Shown one piece after another: positions 21,335-33,174 of a DNA stretch of 64,000 nucleotides. The notes under the pieces were generated by a model. That model ran no database searches. It worked only from the letters and a program-made list of their open reading frames with translations, and was not told the DNA's origin. Source of the stretch: Salvator merianae (taxonomy: Eukaryota > Chordata > Lepidosauria > Squamata > Teiidae); contig QVOM02000103.1 of NCBI GenBank assembly GCA_003586115.2, positions 3,743,996-3,807,995 on the forward strand, written 5' to 3'. The position numbers were made by a program, and so were the translations under genes. Each line of letters opens with the position of its first letter. Position 1 is the stretch's first letter.

Positions 21335-22920
21335 CCCCTCTAGGCTCGGGAAAGTGAATTAGAAATCAGATGAGAATTGGAGTGCCACACATTTTTGTCT
21401 GTAAGGTACTTTTGAACCACTTTTTTTGCTACTTGTGAAAGCTTTAGAAATATGATGCTGCATTGTTGAAGCATATGTTTGACATGGATTGTTACATCAT
21501 TACATATTCTGTTATGTGAGGAAATCAGAAGTTTAAGGGAGAGTACTAAAGATTTTAGTTCCCTTAAATATGTACTAATACTTGAAAATATGAAAACATA
21601 GTGTAGTAAAAATCCACAGGTTCTGCTGCACACATGGGGACAGCCTTGTATAGTTGCCCCAGATTTACCAGCCAGCTAGATTAATTGCTAGAAGCTGTGA
21701 TTCTCTCAGTTCAAACTACCAAGTAGTTGCTTTTTCCTTAGACTTTACAAAAAAAAAAATGCATCACCACTAAACAACATGAGTTTTCATAAAGTATGTT
21801 CTTTTATGTATGTGTTAGCCATATTTACAGTTTATTCTTCACTGTAATCAATTCTAGGCTGCTGTACAATTCAGAAATGACAGCACATAGTTACGTAAAT
21901 TGTTAGAGGCCCTCCGAACTATGCATTCAAGTACAGCAAGATTAGTAAAGGTGTCTAATTTATATGTATAGACACACATTTAAGAAATTCTGGTATTTTA
22001 AATAGCAATATAAAACATCATGATATGTTGGGGAAGAAGGCTGACAGCTAAGCTTATTGTCGATGAGCAGCTTCAGGGCCTCTACTTTATATCCTTGCAA
22101 TTCTTTTTCTCTAACCACTCCTGGAGTAGAAAGTAGTTACACAAACTCCTAAAGCAATTACCACCTGTCTAGGAAACCCTTAACACATTGCACAGAACCC
22201 TGAAACTGTAGATCTTTAAGCAACTGCAGAATTGAAAAGTTGAACCCAGTGAAAAGTTGAACCCAGGAAAAGATGGATGAGGGAGAACAGTGTGTTTTAT
22301 TCCTCAATAAAAGGTTTTGATTGAAAACTGTTGGCGAATTATCAATAAAGAATATTCAGTGATAGTAACTCACTAAGTTAAAGCAGATTTAGCAATACAG
22401 TAGTCTTAAATACAAAAAGAAGTGAATGAGAAAGTTAGAGAAATGCTGATAGGAAACAGCCAGTTATTAATGTATATATGCTTTAATGTGCAGAATTACT
22501 ATTTTGCCATGATAAAAGCTGCAGAGTTTTTCTGGTAACCATAACAGTGGATCAATGGATCACACTAAAGCTCAGGCGAAGTGGAAGGAAAAAGGAAAAC
22601 AATGTTTAAACTTCTGGCTAAGCTGCTACTCTCCCTCCAGTCAGATACTATATTTGTGCAAGGAAAATGCCTCCATAAAGCATGGATGTTTCTAGCTAAG
22701 GAAAACTGAAACATCAGGCACAATGAGACTTAATTCAAAGGTCAAGCTTCAACAATTGTCTTTTGCAAGGTGCAGCCTTTCAGTTGGAATTATCTATGCA
22801 TTTTGGTCTGAAAGCATTTTGAAAGGGTCTCAGAGTAAGCCCGTTCTTCTAGTGTCAGATCAGCACATCCTTCTATCAGAGGATATGTTAATTTCACCTT
22901 AGCCAGATGCAATCAAGCCT
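21335..22920. other. No gene; one 17-bp tandem duplication
   Basis: GAAAAGTTGAACCCAGT is present twice in tandem at 22234-22267. The rest is AT-rich single-copy sequence. Confidence 0.45.
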
Positions 22921-22924
22921 CTTT

Positions 22925-22976
22925 CCACACTGGGCTTTATCTGGGATATATCCTGAAATAAGACCCGGTGTGAAAC
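22925..22976. mobile_element. Short solo hairpin MITE
   Basis: CACACTGGGCTTTATCTGGG pairs with CCTGAAATAAGACCCGGTGTG read in reverse, leaving almost no loop. Its GGATATATCC core is related to the larger hairpin at 28440-28598. Confidence 0.6.
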
Positions 22977-22979
22977 GGA

Positions 22980-23460
22980 CCAAGGAATCTTGAGAGCTAT
23001 GTGGCCTCTCATTATCCCCATGTTTCTCACCTAGTGATCTCCTAGTTCAACTCCACCACAGTACAGAACCCCCTTATTGTTCTTGTTTTACAAGTTCACG
23101 TGACCAGCCTTGAATGTTTGCCCCTCCTAGTCCTATCCCCGTCCCACCCAAAAAATGGCACCCTATAATTGCCCTTGCTTTTGAAAAAAATTTCTCTTGC
23201 TTCCTAGACCCATGGCAGGTAAATATAGCCCAAACCAGTCTTGCATTTTTGGCTAAGTACTTTGGGTAGAGGTTTGATCATCATAATGGATACAAAAATA
23301 TAATTAGTCATTGCTTGGGGAGGCAGTTACGAAGACCTGAGTTGGACTGGTGGGCATCAATGGATCTAGAAGGGAATCCTAGCCCTTAGAACCCCAGATT
23401 CTTAGAATTAGCCTTAAAGCAATCACTTGAAAAGGAAGCAATTTCTTTAGAACTCTAGAA
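22980..23460. other. No gene; may include the U3 part of a solo LTR
   Basis: No terminal repeats could be fixed. It is listed because promoter-like signals follow immediately at 23464. Confidence 0.35.
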
Positions 23461-23463
23461 GCC

Positions 23464-23627
23464 TATAAAAGTCACGTGACCATGTAATCTTATTAGCACC
23501 TTGTTACTGTTGCAAACTTTGATTTCCAGTCTAATTGGAACTTGCTTTTCTGTTGTATTATTTTTCTGTGTGTCTGTATTGGCTATTATGTCTTGTGATT
23601 TCTATTATGTGAGTATTGTTTAATAAA
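23464..23627 (+). promoter_or_regulatory. TATA box, E-box palindrome and AATAAA: possible solo LTR promoter
   Basis: TATAAAA (23464-23470) is followed at once by the perfect palindrome GTCACGTGAC (23471-23480) and, about 150 bp on, by AATAAA (23622-23627). This spacing is what the U3-R part of a retroviral-type LTR looks like. No TG...CA boundaries, target duplication or internal region were found, so a chance array or a cellular promoter remains possible. Confidence 0.35.
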
Positions 23628-23887
23628 GACTGTTAAGTTTTGAACTCCTAGCATTTTGGACCCTACCTTCCAGTCTTGTTTTCCATATGTATCCACACTA
23701 ACAAATTACATTTTGTTAAAACTTACTGAATTTCACACTGAGGGTACCATTTAATGAACTGGGAGCTAGATTCTCCAAATCAGTACAAACCAGTTTACCT
23801 AACAACACCTTTTCAATTAATCTGATGAAGAGCCATGTGGGATGTAGGGCTGAAAGGGACCATATATACTAAGAATATCTTTTTCTT

Positions 23888-23895
23888 GTTACAAT
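23888..23895. repeat. 8-bp target-site duplication, left
   Basis: GTTACAAT, identical to 25172-25179 on the far side of the hAT-type element. Confidence 0.9.
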
Positions 23896-25171
23896 TAGGG
23901 GTGTGCACGAAGCTTCGTGGCAACGAAATTTCATTCGAATTTCGATGCTTCGCGGTTTTTGCATCGAATGCGAAGTGCAGTCTACATTGCAAAAGCGAAT
24001 GGCGAAAGTCCCTGCCATTTTCGCTAATTTTCGGGACCTTCGCCATTCGCCGCGAACGGCCGCTTTCGTCTTTTTTCGCCATGAAAACTTCGATGCGTCG
24101 AAGCACGGTTGCTTCGCAGCCTCAAGACACTGCCTCTAGAGGTTGGAACTTGGAAATTGTAATGCATCACATTAGGAAAGACGGTATTTTTTTAACTCTT
24201 CGCCTGCCTCGCATCGATCGCACTGCATAAGGATGAGAAAGCCAGATGGCTAGGAGTTAATAAAACTTCTTTGATGGTGGTATATAGTTCTGCTTTTTGA
24301 AACGGAGGGCAAGACGAGGCGTCATTTCGCTGCTGCTCGGAAGTAGGGAGTTATTTAATCCTGCGGCTGCCTCCAGTCTTCTAAATTATGCGCTTAGCTG
24401 AAGGCAATTGCTTCACGCATCACTGACTGAGCCCGCCCGCCTCGTACAATGAGTGGAAAAAAAAAATCAGTCAGGTCACTCAGCTGAGAGTCAGCTCCGA
24501 TCAACACGGAAATAAAATGGCTCATTGGCAGCCACTTTTATAAGGTGCTATGGACCCACCCATAAAAGCCAATAGGTAATAATTTCTGCACCCCAAACGA
24601 TCGGCACGGACAGCAGCCAGCGATGAGTCACGCCAATAAGTTAAAGTGACATAAGCTAGCGCGAATGCGTGCACAGACATGAGCGTCGAAAAGGCATCGA
24701 AAATGGCGAAAAATCAAAGCGAAAAAAATACCTTCGCTTGCTTTTGCCTCTCTGGCGTATTAGCGAAATCATAGCACTTCCTCGCAACTACGCGATCCAC
24801 AGTGAGGAACCCCCAATGTGCCTTCATTGCTTTGGATCCTGCTACAAACCAGCCGCCAGCTAAAAGTAAGCTCCGTGCAATTTTTACCTTTAACAAAGCA
24901 ACTCCTTAAACTAGCAACATGGACGGTCAAATATAGAAGGGACAGGGCAGGGGGATATGTGGCGTTTCCCTATAGAAAGAAGTGTATGTTTTTCGACACT
25001 TATTTCATTCATTTTGCAAGGAACGTGCCCCTTCGGTTTTTTTGCGAAAATTTTCGCAGCGAAAACGAAAGTCGCCATTTTCGCGAGTAGCGTTTTAGTA
25101 CGAAAACAAAGCAACGGTGCTTCGATGCTTTGCGAAACGAACACCGAAAAATCCTTTCATGCACACCCCTA
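23896..25171. mobile_element. hAT-type non-autonomous transposon, 1276 bp
   Basis: The termini TAGGGGTGTGCACGAA and, reverse-complemented, TAGGGGTGTGCATGAA are near-perfect inverted repeats, and exact 8-bp duplications GTTACAAT flank them. An 8-bp duplication plus short TIRs is the hallmark of the hAT superfamily. The 250 bp next to each end are crowded with TTCG, GCGAAAA and CTTCGATGC words in both orientations, like the subterminal transposase-binding repeats of hAT elements. The middle (about 24240-24660) has no long frame; the 131-codon frame at 23835-24230 runs out of the element and is made of these repeats. CpG-rich relative to the flanks, implying a fairly young insertion. Confidence 0.9.
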
Positions 25172-25179
25172 GTTACAAT
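25172..25179. repeat. 8-bp target-site duplication, right
   Basis: GTTACAAT, exact partner of 23888-23895. Confidence 0.9.
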
Positions 25180-27935
25180 GTATTAGAATTCTTACAAAAT
25201 ATCAACTTTCCCTTCATCTCACCGTGCAGGATATAGAAAGGAAGACAATAATATACAAAAGCATGGGAGGCCTATGCAGAGCAATGGCAGAAAGATCAGC
25301 AAGCCTACTAATTAGTCCAGAGGAAACACTGTGAGTTCTAGAATGAATAGGAAGATGTTCCTTTTGGGGGGAGGGGGAAAATGTCTATGCTGAAGTTGTA
25401 AGCAGGATGCATGGTATCCTAATTCTAATTTCCAATTTCCTCCCTGACATAAAGAAGTACTGGAGAGAGAGAAAGCTACTCTTGGTCATAATAATGCTTT
25501 GGCAAGTGGGTTGGATATAAGCAGACCTGGGTAAAGGGGGCAGTGGTTGGTGTACTTTCCCCAAGACTCAGTAATCTCATTGGTCTTTTTCAGAAGAAAT
25601 AACAGGCCAAATATCAAAGTGATCTCTCTTTATCTTCTGACTAAAACCTTACTCTTTTAACCTTCACAGGATTATTTTAAAATATTTCTAATCTCTTAGC
25701 AGTAGTATTGTATATACTGGTAATAATGTGTTTATTAGATGCTTTTGCTTCCTTATTTGGATGTGAAGAAGCAATGCATTTTGAACGTGAATTAAAATAA
25801 TACATTTAAGTGTTCCATACAGAGTTAGTGATACATTATCCATACAGAAAGAGAACCTGGTCCAACATGAGCGTGATGTCTTCCGACCTCCTCCTTCTGT
25901 CTTGGAATATTTGGTTAAAAATAGATTTGGGGAAAAAAAGAAAAAGTTTTTGTTATACATTTTGAAAGTGATCTTTGTGGAGCTCAGTGGAAATAAAAGA
26001 TGCCGATTTCTTGATTGTTGGCAGTAGGTGTGCCTTAGAGTATGACCATTAGCAGAAGATAATGCTTATATCCATGTTGTAAAAAGCTTCATCTGTTGAT
26101 TCTGCACAAGCTGCTGCAATCCTGGTAGCAAATATTGTTCTTATTTATAGTAGGCCTACATTTCATCCTCCTTTCTGTAAACCTGAACAAAACTGTATTT
26201 TTCATGCTTGTCTGCTGCTTTGGGGCTTTTTTGCTTCCCTAGATGCTGCCAAATTGTAAGAAACAACTTTATGTATTAGGAGTTCTTTTCCCCCCCTCAA
26301 AAGCTATGTTGATGAAAACTGATTATCAGGCTATTAACAAGACCTTTGAGGTACATTAGCACTTTGAGAGGGAGTATTACATAAGAATTCTATCCTTACC
26401 CACATCATTCAGTCATCCAGAAGTGCCCATTAGGGAGGAGAACCTTGTATAAGCATTTCAGTCTGTTTTCTTCTAAGATTAAACTTGCCAGGATTTATGA
26501 GAAGTGACTTGCTCTGCGGAGGGAGTTCCTATGCTCTAGTTCCTTTAAGATAGTCAATCAGGATTTGGGACAAATGAGTAGCTTGGTCAGTGTCTCCCCA
26601 ATTTGCCACCTCTTTTAGTGTTCAGTTTGACCACAGTTCATGACCTTAAGTTTCTTATGCTACGTCAGGAGATACAGTATAGAAAAAACCGTGATGAAGC
26701 AATATAGATTACTTCCACATGCACGATGAATGCCAACACTGCAGTAACAGAGGAGCAACATGGTCAAATATGTTCACCATTGGGCCACTCCCCAACAGTT
26801 ATGATAATGTAAAGCTACTTTGCATAAGAAAGTGTAGAAGAAACAGCTCAGTATGTGATTCATGAGCAAAGTGGCAGGTGCAGCATTTGTCCTATTAATC
26901 TGGAAAGGGAAGGGATGGCTTCCAGGCCTTGATGTCAGTCTGTTGTCCCATCTCTTGCTTCAGACTCAAAACATTTCATCAGCTGACTAGTTGCAGATGT
27001 GCTGCATCCTGGGCATCTGAGCGAATGACTGAATGTCAAATCTCAGCAGCAATTCTTCCTACTTCCTTGTTGAATGAGTAGAACAAGGTGAGTCTGAACA
27101 GATGAGCAACTGATCCCTACTCAAAGGAAGGGAGAAATACAATGAAAATGCAGCACATTTACAGAACACTTGATGGTGAAGTTGGAGGTACAGATGTGTT
27201 CCTTCTTTTTGTTATGTGGATCCTACTTTTTATTAATTGAATCAATAACAGATTGCTTTCATTCCATGATCATTTTATTACCCTGAGTGCTGTAGCAAAA
27301 GTATTCCACAGCAATTATCTGCCTTACTAGTTAATAAGACACTTCATATGCCCACTCCATATAGGAGGACTTTTGTTCTGTTCCTCTGATCAACGTAGTG
27401 AGCATTTCAATAAGTTGTGGTATAAGCTAACTCACTGAAATATTTCAAAGGGTAATTCATCTGAGGAATAATCACTGAAGATCACAAAGGTGGAATACTC
27501 TTTGATTAGGTTAGGATAGATGTGCTGGTTCCTGCCTTCTCATGACATTGTATTGACAGGTTTATGGCAGTCCGGTAGCTCCCAAGAACGTGGTAGTCTG
27601 GAATTAAAGAATGATGCTAATGTTTTATTTATTTGTATTTTTATTCCATCCTATAGCCACTAAAAACCATAGCAGCACCTAAAAGTGGTAAGGGGGAATG
27701 AGGGGAAGTGTTAATTGATGGAAGGGCCATCTAAGGAGTAGATGGTCAGCAACAGTGTTGTGTTTTTGTTTTTTTTACTCTTACTATGGCCAAAGAACTG
27801 AATGTTTCCTTATGTTTCAGGTTGGTGACTTGACAGATGGTATAATTCATGCAAGGCACTTCTGTGGCTTAAAACAGAAAGTCAGTGGGTTGGACAAAGA
27901 ATATGAACTGTACAGTATTGGGAACTTGGGTGCTT
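25180..27935. other. No gene or recognised repeat
   Basis: A long, repeat-poor AT-rich stretch with no exon signal I can support. A minus-strand tail-like patch (TATTTATTTGTATTTTTATT at 27627) may mark an old retroposon end. Confidence 0.4.
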
Positions 27936-27939
27936 ACAC

Positions 27940-28029
27940 ACCAGACTTCACTTTAACTACAGTACTTAAGTCTGAGACCTTTGGGTATAGGGTGGGATAA
28001 AAATGAAAATAAATAAATAAATAAATAAA
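27940..28029 (+). repeat. Retroposon 3' end with (AAAT)n tail
   Basis: GAGACCTTTGGGTATAGGGT followed by GGGATAAAAATG and then five AAAT units. This end-plus-tail layout recurs in many reptile SINE/LINE families. The body upstream is not recognised. Confidence 0.45.
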
Positions 28030-28439
28030 GTAATGCAATTACTTCATGTATTTTTTTTAATAAAAGTAATAACATAGAGTGCTGGGGAAAAAATAAAACA
28101 ATTTGAAAGTCATGCACCATGAAATAAAATCATTTATCTGTGTTTTACAGTTCTTAGGTTTTACAGTTTTTTGATCTGCTCTTTCTTTTCTTCACTTTTG
28201 GGTCAAATAGAATTTATAGTAAGGGGCATATGAGGAAAGCAGTCAACCAGCTAACCTAGCCTTTAAGGACTTCAGAGGTTTACAAGGAACTTTAAACTGG
28301 GATCATAAATGAACAGGAGAATGAACACATAAATGAATCAAACCCAAGTGAAATACAGCCAAAATGCAGGATCGCAGTTAATATTATTGAGGTCTTATTC
28401 TGAACTAGTTGCAGTTTTCACTAAGGTGCTTTCTTCACT

Positions 28440-28598
28440 GGGCCTTATTCTGGATTATATCCTGGAATTGGGACCTGCCATCCACATGCTAGTGCAGACT
28501 ATGGCAGGCTCCAAGTTAGGATTGGGGCCCACCGCCATAGTCTGCACCAACGTGCGAATGGCAGGTCCCTCTTCTGGGATATAATTTGGAATAAGGCT
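28440..28598. mobile_element. Hairpin MITE, 159 bp
   Basis: The left arm (28440-28505) starts GGGCCTTATTCTGGATTATA and includes GGGACCTGCCAT and GTGCAGACTATGGC; the right arm (28533-28598) is its complement with about 85% identity; the loop is 27 nt. No target duplication is evident. Related to the short hairpin at 22925. Confidence 0.75.
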
Positions 28599-28726
28599 CA
28601 GGGCAGAAAAGCCAAAGTTTTAAAGGTGGCACACAGTACATTGTAATTGTCTCGTCACCTCAACTGGCTGCAGTAATGGGACAGAGGGGGAGCAAGACTG
28701 CTCCTATTGGTCCTGTGAAGGGGCTG

Positions 28727-29362
28727 ATTATTTTTTTTATATATATAATTTATTTTTAATAAATTTTATAACAACATAAAGAAATACAACATTTAGTGCT
28801 CCCCACCCCCCAAAAAATATACATTGAAAAACAAACCATCAGACAATAACTACCCCACCACCACTCTACCGAACTACCCCTTAGGCACACTGGTTGATGA
28901 CTTTAGATTACTTCTTCCATCTTCTTCCACCTTCTTTTTAGCTGGACCTAAGAGTCAGTCTTATTATTTCTTCTCTTATTTCTTCTGGCGCTTGGGGTCT
29001 CGTGGAAAAATACAATAAGTCTTTCCATTTTTCCTCTGTTTTAAAAAGCAATTTCAAACCTTGAGTTTTATATCTCATTTCCCGCATTTTATTGAATCTA
29101 TATTGTTCCATTAGGTACCTATACCAGTTACTTAATGTCTGTTTAGTACTTTCCCTCCATCCCAATACAATTGTCAATTGCGCTGCCAATATCATTTGAG
29201 CAAATAAATACTGTTTTTCCTCGCTTATACTCCCTGATGTCACTTCAAAAAAAACTAGTTCGGGTGACAAATTCAAATTTAAATTTAAAATATCATTAAT
29301 TTCATTCTGAATAACTATCCAAAACAATTTTATAATATCACATTCCCACCAAAGGTGGAAAT
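28727..29362 (-). mobile_element. L1-type LINE 3' end (ORF2 C-terminus), 5'-truncated
   Basis: On the minus strand a frame runs from the truncation at about 29362: GTYFHLWWECDIIKLFW is the cysteine/histidine motif near the ORF2 C-terminus, parallel to the motif in the copy at 46746. It continues for about 130 codons (to 28938) with SNWYRYLMEQYRFNKMRE and TEEKWKDLLYF. The 3' part shows an A-rich tail on this strand (T-run at 28728-28738). Endonuclease and reverse transcriptase are absent. This frame is the longest near-intact L1 reading in the window. Confidence 0.75.
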
Positions 29363-29364
29363 AT

Positions 29365-29820
29365 GTGCCTCTGTGACCACACCCATGCTAGCATTGCGGT
29401 GACATCGTGGGTATCATATGTGCTAATTGTGCTGGTGTCCTATACCATCATAAGTGAAGGGCTAGATTCTGTCAAGTCCCTCCCCCTTCTACTGATTCTG
29501 TCAAGTCCCTCCCCCTTCTACTGTCATGAGCTTGGAATTGTGCTGAAAATGAGACACCCATTGCCTGGCAGTCTACAGATCTCAGCCAAGCCAGTTTTTC
29601 CTCCCAGCTAAAACTTTTTGCTTAAGCCATGTTCCAAAAGACCTGACCAGCGTGAGAGTCTGGACTTGGTGTCTGGTGTTGCAACAGTTCCTGCCAGCTG
29701 AATTTGAGGGTCTGTCACCTGTGACTGCTGCTTCTGAGTATGGTAGGACTGGAGCAGGATCAGCTAGCAAGTATTGGAACACCTGCTATTAACCTTTCCC
29801 TCCTTCCCTCCCAATCACCT
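29365..29820. other. No gene; perfect 29-bp tandem duplication
   Basis: Positions 29465-29493 are repeated exactly at 29494-29522 (unit begins GATTCTGTCAAGTCCC). Nothing else is recognised. Confidence 0.6.
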
Positions 29821-29837
29821 TATTTCTCATCTGTTGT

Positions 29838-29950
29838 GTTTATTTTTAGATTGTAAGTCTGGTAGGTAGGGGCTTGTCTGTGGTTGCATTTTGTGAGCTT
29901 CTCTGAGTCTTTTGTCTGAAGGGCAGCATATAAATGAACCGAACAACAAA
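29838..29950 (+). repeat. Retroposon 3' end
   Basis: AGATTGTAAGTCTGGTAGG, GTGAGCTTCTCTGAGTC and GAAGGGCAGCATATAAATG occur in order, as in common amniote retroposon 3' ends. It is followed directly by a tRNA-SINE. Confidence 0.45.
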
Positions 29951-29964
29951 TGAGAAGAGACTGG

Positions 29965-30145
29965 AAATGGATGTAGCACAGCTGTAAAACTTTGCATGCT
30001 GGAGGTCCTAGGTTTGATCCCAAACTTATCCCTTGAAGAAGGTAACGGCAAACCACTTACGTGTTGCTGTCAAGAAAACTATATGGACGTGCAGTGAGTC
30101 ACCAATAGCTCAGCTGGACTCAGAGGCATTTTTACTTTATCTGGG
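29965..30145 (+). mobile_element. tRNA-derived SINE
   Basis: GGATGTAGCACAGCTGTAAA (A-box region), CTAGGTTTGATCCC (B box), then GGCAAACCACTTACG and CAAGAAAACTATATGG, the same block order as the minus-strand SINE at 16033. Confidence 0.65.
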
Positions 30146-30149
30146 TACA

Positions 30150-31278
30150 TGTATCTTTGGACAAGCAATCCTATCCTGGGTTTGTCCCTGCTGGCCTCAC
30201 TTGAATTTCTCTGAACTATGTTCTGCTGTGCATAGATCTAAACATAATTTGGAGGGCAAAGCTTTCATTGTTGCCCCCAGTCCACATGATATGCTTTCAA
30301 GCAGAGTGACCACTTTTTATGGAAAAAAATGGCACCTTTTTTTATTATTTAATCTTAACATTTTATTGACAAAGACAAACCTCAAATAATGAACAAATGT
30401 ACATATGTTAGCTAACATACCAAACATACCATAAGCAGCAATTCCAATACCAACAACCATGTGACACTATTTCCCCCTCCATCAACTTTTGACTTCCAAA
30501 CCATGGTTTAGTTGAAAGGACTGGATTAGAATTTTCTTTTCTTTTGTAAATCCATAATTTGAATATATAAAATAAATGTAAATACCACTTTCTGCTCTTG
30601 CTTTGATCTGTCTCTTTAATCAAGGACTAAGGTGTTTTAGTGAGAAGCACAGCTGCAAATTGCATTCCTGAATATAGGAAAACAGACTGAGCAATAAAAT
30701 CTCCCTGTGATTGCTTGTTAGGGTAGAGTTGGACTGTTCTTGAAGGAAAAAATGCATAGGAGTTGGTGATCTGGATGACTGCTGCACTGAGAATGGCTTT
30801 TTACAAGCTGTAGCTGATACACCAGTAAAAATGTAATTGTACCATGACAGCTTGGTCATAGTTATCAGTGCAGTGAAAAAACCAAGATTGGTCTGCTGTG
30901 TTACACTTCATGTTAAGCTTCCCTTAAATTTGATGTAGAATCTCCAGACAGTGCAGAGCTTGTCAGCTAAGCTATGCTGCAGAGCTGTCTCCATGAGCTG
31001 TGATTCAGGTACTCCCACTGGCTTCATTTATGGCACCTGGACAACATTAAAGTTGCTGTTGACATATAAAGTGAGATCTAAATAATTTTGCACTAAAACA
31101 TCTGGAGGAAAACTTCTTCTAGTTCAGGACTGTCTGATTTCCAAAGTTTATAGATAATGTTCTTGGTGTATTACCTGTGCAAGTCCTTCAGGTACCCTAC
31201 AAGGGTTCATTTTTTCTGCATTGGCTTCTGGTTTGTGGAACCACATCTTTGTTTTAAAAAGGTGGGTGTCAGTTCTGA
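30150..31278. other. No gene; possible minus-strand LINE 3' UTR at about 30332-30630
   Basis: TTTTTTATTATTTAATC and TTTTATTGACAAAGAC at 30338-30380 resemble the reversed tail of an L1, as at 28728, but no ORF2 sequence follows. The remainder is unremarkable. Confidence 0.3.
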
Positions 31279-31689
31279 GGGTGTGTTCAGACATGTGTTA
31301 GGGATGCTGTGGTGTGAATTTGAGACCCAAGAAAAATTTAAAAATAACACTGTACTCCCAAGCTTCAATTTTCCACCCCTTCCACAGACAGGAAAGAATA
31401 ACTCTCAGGTTGAGTCTTGTTTGGGATGGATGGGTCAGGAAATTGCAGAAGGTCCTGTAGGCAATAAAAATGGCTGCGAGGGACCAGCCAATCAGGGACC
31501 CAGAAATCTGGCCAGCAACGATCAATGAATGGCAATCATTTGTTGCTACAGAGTGGTTATCAGACTTTGCAGTGAAGGAATAGCATCATATGGTAGGATT
31601 TTGTTTTTCCTGTATGAATGCTTGTGGTTTTTTTGGGGGGTGCATATTGTAAAAGAATGATTTGAGAAAAGCCCAGTTTGATCACTCCC
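31279..31689. mobile_element. 0.4 kb TIR family, copy A
   Basis: Starts GGGTGTGTTCAGACATG and ends GTTTGATCACTCCC (reverse complement GGGAGTGATCAAAC). It shares the ordered blocks CTTCCACAGA.AGGAAAGAAT, TTGTTTGGGATGG, AAATGGCTGC.AGGG, CCAGAAATCTGG and ATGGTAGGATTTT.TTTTTC with copy B at 43887-44278. No coding capacity. Confidence 0.65.
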
Positions 31690-31837
31690 TGTGTGTTTGG
31701 TCCTGTTCTTGCTCATATTGTAGTCTTGCATTTAGGCACTGCTGGTTACTATCAAAGTGGCTGTTGAGTTACTTTTTGTATTAAATACTTTTCATATTCA
31801 GTATTGACTTTGCTCTGTTTTTACCTTTGTAGAATAC

Positions 31838-31910
31838 CTTGATATGAGTGATGATGAGCAGCACATAAAAAGTTCTGAAAAAAAAATAAATGAAATGAAT
31901 TTGCAAAACA
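31838..31910 (+). repeat. Possible retroposon tail
   Basis: GATGAGCAGCACATAAAAAG then an A-rich run. The pattern is weak. Confidence 0.25.
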
Positions 31911-31914
31911 GCAG

Positions 31915-33134
31915 CATATTTTAAATTGTTCATTTAATCCCATCCCACCTCCACAAAATCCCCCTAACACCTCAATTATGGTACCTGCTGCTATAAACAC
32001 TTCAGGTTTATGCGTATTCTTTTTTTTTTTTTTTTTTGTACTATTTGTGGTTTTGCCAGTTTAAATTTGATGATCCTGCTTCATACACACTTGTGCTGTA
32101 AATATGGTGAAGGGGATTTATTGATGTCTAATGTTTTCATTTGTTTTTTTATTCAGGTACCTGTTTTGCTTGCCTATAAATGTCAGAAAGCAACTACAAT
32201 GCTATAACAAGTAAAGATGCCTTAAAATAAAGCTCAGCTCCCATGGACTCATTCATGCAACATTTTTGGCTGCAATATGGATGTGGTTTGCCATCTGACA
32301 TGAAGATGCTAAAGACTGAATTAGCTACCAGTCTGCATGCAGAGTTCTGCCACTAGGCTGCAGCCTTTCTCCAAACAAGCTATAAAGAGGGTTTAATAAA
32401 TTATCCTATGTGTTCTGCTATGGCATGTGTTATTTGGAGGATTTCTTGCTTTTTCATGATATATTAGTGAGTTCTTCATATGAGCATACAGTGCTTCTAA
32501 AATGTGTATGAGCTTTGTGTGGATGTAATGTTCACATACTGTATATCAAGAGGGAGTGAAACAATTTTCTGGAATCTGGTGCATCATCATCTGTTGGTCA
32601 TGAGACTAAATTCGGAGATAGTTGTTTCTGATGTCCATTGATGTGGGAATTAAAAATGGAAAATACTTGTTGTCTCCTATCCTACAGTTGTAATTTCCAG
32701 ATTCATTTGACTGATAATTGTTACAAGAGAAACCTTACATGAACCCTTGATCTGATTCATCAGACCTTTATGGCATGCTTCATACAGTGTCCACCCATAT
32801 ACCCCATATCTTTGTCTGTATCCTTTACAGGCAGTAGTTGTATGTGCTGAATATTAGCTCAAATATCCATTGTACACAGCAAGAGAAGGAACACTCTACA
32901 GTGGATAGCAGCATCCAAACCAGAAAATGACAAGGGAAATGAAAGCAGGAATAAGGAATCACTGGTTTTGAAAGACTGTACCATTCTCAGGAAAAGTGTA
33001 TCAGATTGGGAATTTAGATATTGAGATGTCCTGTTACCAAACATTGATTTCTTTGTGGCTTCCTGGAGACATTGACTATGGAAGCAGACATTAATTTTGG
33101 GTGTAGATCAAGAGATGAGGAAAGACCAAATCTT
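31915..33134. other. No gene; 18-bp T-run at 32020
   Basis: Single-copy sequence apart from the homopolymer at 32020-32037. Confidence 0.45.
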
Positions 33135-33140
33135 TTTATC

Positions 33141-33170
33141 CACACACACACACACGCATGCACACACACT
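33141..33170. repeat. (CA)n microsatellite, interrupted
   Basis: A CA run broken by one GCATG. Confidence 0.9.
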
Positions 33171-33174
33171 TTTT

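Noticed and set aside
23835..24230. 131-codon plus-strand frame near the hAT element
   Set aside because: It crosses the transposon boundary and consists of sub-terminal repeat words; no transposase motif.
31157..31528. 123-codon plus-strand frame
   Set aside because: More than half of it lies in a 0.4 kb transposon copy; no motif and no match in the other copies.
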